Origin: an uncultured Lachnospira sp.
GTDB taxonomy: Bacteria; Bacillota; Clostridia; Lachnospirales; Lachnospiraceae
Assembly (NCBI GenBank): GCA_934343805.1
Contig: CAKRIN010000032.1
Span: 1-28,502, forward strand
Direction of reading: 5' to 3'
DNA: 28,502 nucleotides
Below are positions 22,961 to 28,502 of this stretch, piece after piece. The position numbers and the translations under genes were made by a program. The notes beneath the pieces are model-generated. The model ran no database searches, was not told the origin of the DNA, and saw only the letters and a program-made list of their open reading frames with translations. Position 1 is the stretch's first letter; the number at the start of each line of letters is the position of its first letter.

Positions 22961-24118
22961 TTATTCAAAGTAGTCCTGACATAAATAATTAAAAAGTAAT
23001 GAAGCACTATTGGTATCCATAGTTGTACCATTAAGAGCCATGTAATTTATAGTCCATTCATCAGGATTGTCTGCATAAGAAAATTGTATTATAAGTGAAG
23101 AATTAATATTATTATATGTCACATTGCCAGTGAATTCGACAACCTTAACATTGTCCGATGTGGTAAATATAGTCCATTCGGGATCTGAACATTTATTATC
23201 AAGACACTCCCCGAATGTAACACTCTGATCTTCAAATATACGTTCATTCTTAACAGTATCAATTCTCCAGTCCTGCATCTGGCTTGCTTTAGTTCCTATA
23301 CCGGCACTTCTGATACCAACAAAGCATATAATAATAGTAAGAACAACAGCTATGACTGTTGTCGCTGTATTGTCCATTATATCATCAGCCTTGTTACATG
23401 TAAGGGCAAATACCAGAATTCCTCCGCATATACCTCCACCAAGATGTCCAAGAATATCAACATTAGCACCATTAGAAATAATTGCATAGATTATAATAAA
23501 TGCTATGGATATAATCACATTAGTTTTCTTAGAGTCAGTTTTATCGCTGAAGCTTATAAAGAAAGCCGCACACATTACTCCAAATATTGCACCTGAAGCA
23601 CCAGCAGCAAAGCGGATTACATCCGGATGAAGCATATGTGACACATATACAGATGTCAGTCCTGATGCTATTCCTGACACAAAATATATAATTGCTGTTT
23701 TTAATGAACCTATGCGGGGCTCAAGAGATGAACCAAAGATAAAGAGAGCAATCATATTATTAACAAAATGTGTAACATTAGCATGAAGAAACATATAAGA
23801 CAGGATTCTTATATATTCCTTATTATTATGAATATATTCGTAATTAAGCCCGCCTGTATCAAAATGGTTATTGTTAGCTATTATACACATAATGCCAGCA
23901 ATGAAATTAGCAAGTATTATTATGATTACAACTGGCATTTTGGACAGTCTGATATCAGAATATCGTTTTTTCCCAGGACGTTCAAAATCCGATAAAATAA
24001 CTTTATCAGGACTTATTTCGTATATTTCGTCTTCAAGATTAAGATCATCCTCAGGGTATCTGTTCTGGTAATTGATTCCAGAACTTTCAGCATAATTGAT
24101 CTGGTTGTTTGTCTCCAT
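22961..24118 (-). CDS. Rhomboid intramembrane serine protease with C-terminal extracytoplasmic domain
   Basis: Residues 1-60 are a polar, acidic cytoplasmic region. Residues ~61-275 hold the membrane core. Catalytic Ser175 lies in GASGAIFG and His225 in DILGHLGGG; HANVTHFVNN (112-121) supplies the conserved His and Asn of helix 2. After the last helix a soluble part of ~105 residues (SQMQDWRIDTVKNERIFEDQ, and onward) contains VTFGECLDNKCSDPEWTIF and VVEFTGNVTYNN. This part resembles a small domain I recall from other clostridial membrane proteins. A rhomboid carrying such a domain is unusual; it may bind substrate. It forms an operon with the GH25 gene downstream. The start has GGGGATAATC upstream as a modest ribosome site. 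Confidence 0.92.
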   Translation of the reverse strand: METNNQINYAESSGINYQNRYPEDDLNLEDEIYEISPDKVILSDFERPGKKRYSDIRLSKMPVVIIIILANFIAGIMCIIANNNHFDTGGLNYEYIHNNKEYIRILSYMFLHANVTHFVNNMIALFIFGSSLEPRIGSLKTAIIYFVSGIASGLTSVYVSHMLHPDVIRFAAGASGAIFGVMCAAFFISFSDKTDSKKTNVIISIAFIIIYAIISNGANVDILGHLGGGICGGILVFALTCNKADDIMDNTATTVIAVVLTIIICFVGIRSAGIGTKASQMQDWRIDTVKNERIFEDQSVTFGECLDNKCSDPEWTIFTTSDNVKVVEFTGNVTYNNINSSLIIQFSYADNPDEWTINYMALNGTTMDTNSASLLFNYLCQDYFE

Positions 24119-24154
24119 AGATTATCCCCTTAATAATTATATATTCCACTCTAC

Positions 24155-24190
24155 AAAAAAAGAAATTCAGCATACAGCCAAATTTCTTTT
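24155..24190 (-). promoter_or_regulatory. Hairpin with T-run in the rhomboid leader
   Basis: On the minus strand AAAAGAAATT (24190-24181) pairs with AATTTCTTTT (24167-24158), and the T-run is seven long (24161-24155). A possible promoter, TTGGCA with TATTAA at 16-bp spacing, lies upstream (24240-24213). It looks like an early terminator or attenuator 37 nt before the rhomboid start. The stem is AT-rich, and a role on the + strand as an insulator for alr is also possible. Confidence 0.4.
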
Positions 24191-24226
24191 TATTATAACA
24201 TATAAGTTAATATTAATAAATAATGT

Positions 24227-24254
24227 TTGATATTTGCCAATATAATGATAAAAT
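24227..24254 (+). promoter_or_regulatory. Possible promoter of the alr operon
   Basis: TTGATA (24227-24232) and TAAAAT (24249-24254) with 16-bp spacing would start transcription near 24261. The ribosome site GGAGG (24289-24293) lies downstream, consistent with this. Other AT-rich hexamers in the region make the choice uncertain. Confidence 0.4.
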
Positions 24255-24302
24255 ACATTTTGGTTAAAATGTTATAATTAAATATAACGGAGGCATATTA
24301 TT

Positions 24303-25472
24303 ATGGATTCAACATTAAGAAGAACATGGGCAGAAATAGATATGGACGCTTTAGCGCATAATTATAAGACATTAAGAGAAAGAATCGGTGATAAGGTTAA
24401 ATTCCTTGGAGTTGTTAAAGCCGATGCTTATGGACATGGTTCTGTTCAGGTAAGCAGACTTTTACAGGAACTAGGAGCAGATTATCTTGCAGTAAGCAGC
24501 ATTGATGAGGCTGTTGAATTAAGACATAATGGAATAACAATGCCAATACTTATTCTTGGTCATACGCCTAAGGAAGAAGTATCAGAGCTTATTAAGAATA
24601 ATATAACACAGGCAGTAACCTGTAAGGCAAAGGCACTTGAATATAGTGAAGAAGCCGTCAAATGTGGTGGTACATTAAAGATTCATATTAAAGTAGATAC
24701 AGGTATGTCCAGACTAGGATATCTGTGTGATGGGGACTATTTTGACAGCGGCGTTGAAGGAATATGTGAGGGATGTTCGCTTCCCGGACTTGATGCAGAA
24801 GGAATATTTACGCATTTTGCAGTGTCTGATGAACCCGGCGAGGAATGTAAGGCATATACAAATCATCAGTTTGAATTATTTACCAGTGTAATTGATGCAG
24901 TGGAGAAGAATCTTGGAAAGAAATTTAAGATAAGACACTGTGCTAATACAGGAGCGGTTGCAAAATACCCAGAAACATGGCTTGATATGGTAAGACCGGG
25001 ATTGCTGTTATATGGTTATGGTGATTTTGCCAAAGAACTTAATCTTAAGCCGGTAATGTCCCTTAAGACGAGTGTAAGTACAATCAAGACTTACCCGGCA
25101 GGAACAGCAATAAGCTATGGTGGAATATATAAGACAGACAGGAAGACAAGAATGGGAGTCGTTCCTTATGGATATGCTGATGGATATTTCAGATGCCTTT
25201 CTAACAGATATGAACTCATGACAGAGGAAGGTCCGGTTCCACAGAGAGGAAAAATATGCATGGATATGTGCATGATAGATCTTACAGATAAAATGAATGT
25301 TGATGTTGGCAGTGAAATTGAGATATTTGGAAAGAAGAATCCTATAGAGCGTATGGCAGAACTTGCGGGTACGATACCTTATGAAATTACATGCGCAGTA
25401 AGTAAACGTGTTCCGAGATTATATTTAAGAAATGGCAAGGTTTACGAGAAAGAATTATTGTTACGAGGATAG
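24303..25472 (+). CDS. alr: Alanine racemase
   Basis: The enzyme interconverts L- and D-alanine with PLP and feeds peptidoglycan synthesis in the cytosol. The 389-residue product has the PLP lysine, Lys39, in VVKADAYGHG. The barrel motif HIKVDTGMSRLG and the second-domain region GVVPYGYADGY carry the catalytic tyrosine area, and the late QRGKICMDMCMIDLT block is present. Length and motifs are normal. GGAGG precedes the ATG by 9 nt. It opens an operon: the TAXI gene begins four nt after its stop codon. That link to an amino-acid uptake system is the unusual part, because alr is often alone or near other wall genes. Confidence 0.97.
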   Translation: MDSTLRRTWAEIDMDALAHNYKTLRERIGDKVKFLGVVKADAYGHGSVQVSRLLQELGADYLAVSSIDEAVELRHNGITMPILILGHTPKEEVSELIKNNITQAVTCKAKALEYSEEAVKCGGTLKIHIKVDTGMSRLGYLCDGDYFDSGVEGICEGCSLPGLDAEGIFTHFAVSDEPGEECKAYTNHQFELFTSVIDAVEKNLGKKFKIRHCANTGAVAKYPETWLDMVRPGLLLYGYGDFAKELNLKPVMSLKTSVSTIKTYPAGTAISYGGIYKTDRKTRMGVVPYGYADGYFRCLSNRYELMTEEGPVPQRGKICMDMCMIDLTDKMNVDVGSEIEIFGKKNPIERMAELAGTIPYEITCAVSKRVPRLYLRNGKVYEKELLLRG

Positions 25473-25476
25473 ATAA

Positions 25477-26436
25477 ATGAAGAAAATATTGTGTATACTA
25501 CTCTCCTGCCTTTTAGTCTTTATGACAGGCTGTGGTGGACATAACAAGAATATAAGATTTGGAGCAGCCGATATTGGTGGGGTGTATTATGAATTTGCCA
25601 GTGCATTTACACAGTTTGCCAATAAGGATATTGAAGGCTACTCATTTGAAACAAAAACAACAGCTGGTTCAGTTGCAAATTTAAGACTCATATCTGATGG
25701 ATATATAGAACTGGCTATAGTTCAGGCAGATCTTTTAAGTGATGCGTATAATGGAACTGGTGCATTTTCTGATAAAAAGTATCAGAAAGGATATAAGGCA
25801 GTAGCATCTCTGTATACAGAAGGATGTCAGATTGTTGTAAGAAAAGATTCCAGAATCGGGAATATAGATGATCTGATTAATAAAAAAGTCAGCATTGGAG
25901 CTGAGGAATCTGGAACAGAAAAGAATGCTGAACAGATATTAAAAATGAGTGGAATAACAGACGAACTGGTTACAAAAGTTAATATGGATTATGCAGAAGC
26001 TGCAAGAGAACTCGAAGCTGGTGAAATTGATGCATTTTTCTGTACTGCAGGAACAGGTACAGATGTTATTGAACAGCTTGCAAAGCAATGTGATATTGAT
26101 CTTATCAGCCTTGACGATAAATGTGTAGATAAAATGATGTCAGCATACAAATTATGTGAAAAATATATAATACCAGCGGGAACATATACAGGAATAGATC
26201 ATGATGTTGTTACTATAGGAGTTAAGGCTGTTCTTATAGCAGAGGCATCATTATCTGATGATCTTGTTGAATCGGTTGCCAAAACATTATTTAATCATAT
26301 AAGCGATTTTCATTATGCAACTTCATTAGATATTATGCTAAATCCTGAAGATGCGGTTAAAGGGGTTGATATTCCATTTCATAAGGGTGCAGCCAGTTAT
26401 TATTCCGGACATGGAATTAATGTTTTGTCTGAATAA
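25477..26436 (+). CDS. TAXI-family solute-binding lipoprotein
   Basis: The 319-residue protein has a lipoprotein signal with lipobox MTGC, giving lipid-bearing Cys19, so it sits on the outer face of the membrane. The mature part has the TAXI pattern: FGAADIGGVYYEFASAF, then TAGSVANLRLISDGYIELAIVQADL. The middle and end hold SIGAEESGTE and EIDAFFCTAGTGT, as in known TRAP-associated extracytoplasmic binding proteins. TAXI proteins bind glutamate, related acids or other carboxylates and normally work with a fused TRAP permease. No TRAP permease gene is here; the next gene is a GltS-type symporter. The start is four nt after alr, near AGGATAGATAA, suggesting coupled translation. Confidence 0.92.
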   Translation: MKKILCILLSCLLVFMTGCGGHNKNIRFGAADIGGVYYEFASAFTQFANKDIEGYSFETKTTAGSVANLRLISDGYIELAIVQADLLSDAYNGTGAFSDKKYQKGYKAVASLYTEGCQIVVRKDSRIGNIDDLINKKVSIGAEESGTEKNAEQILKMSGITDELVTKVNMDYAEAARELEAGEIDAFFCTAGTGTDVIEQLAKQCDIDLISLDDKCVDKMMSAYKLCEKYIIPAGTYTGIDHDVVTIGVKAVLIAEASLSDDLVESVAKTLFNHISDFHYATSLDIMLNPEDAVKGVDIPFHKGAASYYSGHGINVLSE

Positions 26437-26478
26437 TATGGACAGATACATTACATACGATAGAATGGAGAAATTTTG

Positions 26479-27672
26479 ATGAGAATTCAGTTAGATATGT
26501 ATCAGACATTAGCGATTGCTGTACTTGTACTGCTATTGGGAAGCTATTTACGAAAAAAAATTAAATTCCTGGAACGATTCTGCATACCGGCTCCTGTTGT
26601 TGGAGGATTACTATTTGCTATATTTACGTGTGTATGCTATGTGACAGGTATATTGGAATTTTCTTTTGATGACACACTTAAAGAAGTATGTATGGTGTTT
26701 TTCTTTACTTCTGTAGGCTTTCAGGCCAATCTTAAAGTACTGAAAAAAGGCGGGAAATCAATGGCGATTTTTTTGGGTCTTGTTATTGTACTTATCTTTA
26801 TACAGAATTGCATAGCTGTTGGTTTATCAAAGATTCTTGGATTGAATTCTCTAATAGGAATGTGTACGGGTTCAATTCCAATGGTTGGAGGTCATGGTAC
26901 TGCCGGTGCATTTGGCCCTGTTTTAGAGGATTTTAATGTAAAAGGTGCAACGACAATCTGTACGGCTGCAGCTACATTTGGACTTATTTTTGGAAGTCTT
27001 GTGGGAGGTCCGTTAGGTAAGAGACTTATTGAAAAAAAGGATCTGTTGTCAACAGCCATCCCTGAAGATGACAGTCTTCTTGTTGAAGATGAAAAGAAAC
27101 ATGAAAGACATTCAAGAATGTACGCTTCTGCAGTATTCCAGCTTATAATTGCAATAGGAATCGGAACGATATTTTCATGGGCATTAACTAAGACAGGACT
27201 TACATTTCCAATATATATAGGAGCAATGATTGCAGCGGCTCTTATGCGTAATATTGCTGAGTATGCAGGTAAAGGAAAGCTTGTTATACACATGGGAGAG
27301 ATTAATGATCTAGGTGGTATATGTTTATCATTATTCTTAGGTATGGCTATGATTACCTTGAAGTTATGGCAATTGGCTTCACTTGCTCTTCCACTTGTTA
27401 TACTTCTTGGTGCTCAGGTAGTAGTTATTGTATTATTCACATATTTTGTTGTATTCAATGTTATGGGAAGAGATTATGATGCAGCAGTACTTGTTGCAGG
27501 AACATGTGGTTTTGGTATGGGAGCAACGCCTAATGCCATGGCTAATATGCAGGCGATATGTGATAAATATGTTCCATCAGTTAAGGCTTATCTTCTTATA
27601 CCACTTATAGGAAGTCTTTTTGCAGACTTCCTTAACAGTCTTGTTATTACATTCTTTATCAATATATTATAA
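26479..27672 (+). CDS. gltS: Sodium/glutamate symporter
   Basis: GltS (ESS family) imports glutamate with Na+. The 397-residue membrane protein has about ten hydrophobic segments in two halves. The re-entrant motifs are GSIPMVGGHGTAGAFG in the first half and GTCGFGMGATPNAMANMQ in the second. A charged cytosolic loop (~residues 195-220) joins the halves. FFFTSVGFQANLKVLKKGG is also typical. GltS proteins normally work without a binding protein, whereas here a TAXI lipoprotein gene lies 42 nt upstream. I chose the ATG at 26479 with GGAG 8 nt upstream, not the TTG at 26476. A 77-codon gene follows after 20 nt. Confidence 0.94.
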   Translation: MRIQLDMYQTLAIAVLVLLLGSYLRKKIKFLERFCIPAPVVGGLLFAIFTCVCYVTGILEFSFDDTLKEVCMVFFFTSVGFQANLKVLKKGGKSMAIFLGLVIVLIFIQNCIAVGLSKILGLNSLIGMCTGSIPMVGGHGTAGAFGPVLEDFNVKGATTICTAAATFGLIFGSLVGGPLGKRLIEKKDLLSTAIPEDDSLLVEDEKKHERHSRMYASAVFQLIIAIGIGTIFSWALTKTGLTFPIYIGAMIAAALMRNIAEYAGKGKLVIHMGEINDLGGICLSLFLGMAMITLKLWQLASLALPLVILLGAQVVVIVLFTYFVVFNVMGRDYDAAVLVAGTCGFGMGATPNAMANMQAICDKYVPSVKAYLLIPLIGSLFADFLNSLVITFFINIL

Positions 27673-27692
27673 TATTCAGGGGAGATGATTAT

Positions 27693-27926
27693 ATGTTTAA
27701 TATATTCAAAAGGGTTAAGAATAAAGTTAATACATCTAAGCAAGATTATAATCTGTCTTATGATAATCTTGCTATTCCAGAGATTCACAAGGCAGATTCG
27801 GGAAATGAAGATGATATAGATATTTCATCAGATATGCTGGATGGTGCTGATAATGAAAAACCTCATGTTACATATGACAGCGTGGCAGTTCCGGAAGTGC
27901 ATTTTAGAAAAAATAAACATGAATAA
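27693..27926 (+). CDS. Small protein with duplicated YDxxAxPExH motif
   Basis: This 77-residue product is not recognised. It opens with a short basic amphipathic stretch (MFNIFKRVKNKVN) that might touch the membrane. The motif appears as YDNLAIPEIH at 23-32 and again as YDSVAVPEVH at 61-70, each followed by a basic residue or two. Between them is a strongly acidic linker (residues ~36-56). GGGGAG stands 8 nt before the ATG, and the gene begins 20 nt after gltS and ends before the terminator. That strongly suggests a real member of the operon. It could be an accessory or regulatory subunit of the transporter; that is only inference. Confidence 0.7.
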   Translation: MFNIFKRVKNKVNTSKQDYNLSYDNLAIPEIHKADSGNEDDIDISSDMLDGADNEKPHVTYDSVAVPEVHFRKNKHE

Positions 27927-27950
27927 TAAATAACAGAATAATAAAAATGT

Positions 27951-28010
27951 GGCTGGCAGTAGAGAGTGTTACCTCTATGAGGGGGAATCTCCATACTACC
28001 AGCCATTTTT
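27951..28010. terminator. Structured bidirectional terminator
   Basis: GGCTGGCAGTA (27951-27961) pairs with TACTACCAGCC (27994-28004), with one bulged base, and TTTTT follows on the + strand. The minus strand also ends in ACATTTTTATT. Inside lie two further short arms, AGAG/CTCT and GGGG/CTCC, making a three-way shape larger than a usual terminator. Confidence 0.8.
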
Positions 28011-28015
28011 AATTA

Positions 28016-28502
28016 TCAGCTTTCAAGAACTTCTTCAATATTCTTAAGGATTTCTTCTTTATTAAAAGGCTTGGTTATAAAACGATCTGCTCCATTTTTA
28101 AGAGCTTCTATAACCTTATTCTGCTGACCGGCAGCAGTTATCATAATAACCTTGGCATTAGGATCATAAGACTTAATTTCTTTAAGGGCCTCTGTTCCGT
28201 CCATATTAGGCATAGTAATGTCAAGAGTAATTATATCAGGATAGTGAGTTTTATAAGCAAGAACACCTTCTAGTCCGTCTGTAGCTTCTGCAAGAACAGC
28301 ATAACCATCTTCCTCAAGGATATCTCTCAAAATCTTACGTGACATACCTGAATCATCAACAATTACGATAGTTCCTTTGCTGTCGAGTGTTACTTCACCC
28401 CCAGCTTTTGCCATGATTTTCCTTACAACAGGCATATTTCCAGGTGTTACATTATCAGATGCTGATATATACAGTAGTACTTCACTATCATGGATATGGA
28501 TA
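28016..28502 (-). CDS. CheY-like response regulator (5' end probably outside window)
   Basis: A receiver domain of ~120 residues is complete: acidic pair in VIVDDSGMSR, phosphoacceptor Asp in TLDITMPNMDG, the Thr in IMITAAG and the Lys in FITKPF. No DNA-binding output domain follows, so it works by protein contact, like CheY. The frame stays open to the window edge, reading HDSEVLLYISASDNVTPGN before the first ATG at 28435. That ATG has no ribosome site; another ATG at 28414 has AAGGA close upstream. I therefore mark the gene as running off the edge, with 28414 as an alternative start of a short CheY. The upstream residues look coding and might be part of another domain. Confidence 0.85.
   Translation of the reverse strand, partial: IHIHDSEVLLYISASDNVTPGNMPVVRKIMAKAGGEVTLDSKGTIVIVDDSGMSRKILRDILEEDGYAVLAEATDGLEGVLAYKTHYPDIITLDITMPNMDGTEALKEIKSYDPNAKVIMITAAGQQNKVIEALKNGADRFITKPFNKEEILKNIEEVLES

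Noticed and set aside
24260..24288. TTGGTT with TATAAC as alr promoter
   Set aside because: The start point would fall after the ribosome site GGAGG, leaving it untranscribed.

Overview
This is low-GC, Gram-positive, clostridial DNA. The FeoAB fusion, the UPF0371/DUF1846 protein, the DUF6033-like pair, a TAXI lipoprotein and AT-rich intergenic DNA with TTGACA/TATAAT promoters suggest the Lachnospiraceae, possibly near Lachnospira/Eubacterium eligens or Roseburia. That placement is an inference from gene content, not a database result. The sequence reads as ordinary chromosome: I see no tRNA, rRNA, IS element, phage gene or CRISPR array.

Left part (1-9.6 kb, all genes +): the 3' end of an ABC exporter; a MocR-type regulator whose PLP-lysine position is occupied by Arg; a stand-alone EAL c-di-GMP phosphodiesterase; a ferrous-iron FeoA-FeoB fusion behind a palindromic iron box; a metal-dependent amidohydrolase; and a DUF1846 protein.

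Middle (9.6-15.4 kb, +): two copies of an 18-bp palindrome straddle a promoter that drives a decayed open reading frame and an intact HTH regulator, probably what remains of a toxin-antitoxin-like module. Next is a textbook transcription-control leader, a yybP-ykoY (Mn2+) riboswitch whose P1 stem competes with a 17-bp terminator. It heads an operon of a CaCA antiporter, a UPF0016 (Gdt1/TMEM165-type) exporter and a membrane-anchored alpha/beta hydrolase. A two-gene DUF6033-like unit of unknown function follows.

Queuosine block (15.4-18.5 kb, -): queD-queE-folE-queC-queF form one tight operon with its own promoter, a small pseudoknot-capable hairpin (candidate preQ1-I aptamer) and an intrinsic terminator just before queD. 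The operon runs from GTP to preQ1.

Right part (18.6-28.5 kb): a GNAT acetyltransferase and a SAM methyltransferase (-); a divergent FAD-dependent dehydrogenase of the COG2509 type (+); a rhomboid protease plus membrane-anchored GH25 lysozyme operon (-); then a + operon of alanine racemase, TAXI solute-binding lipoprotein, GltS glutamate symporter and a 77-residue protein with a duplicated YDxxAxPExH motif. A convergent CheY-like response regulator runs off the right edge.

The most novel-looking arrangement is the alr-TAXI-gltS-small-protein operon, where a binding protein normally paired with a TRAP permease sits with a GltS symporter instead.
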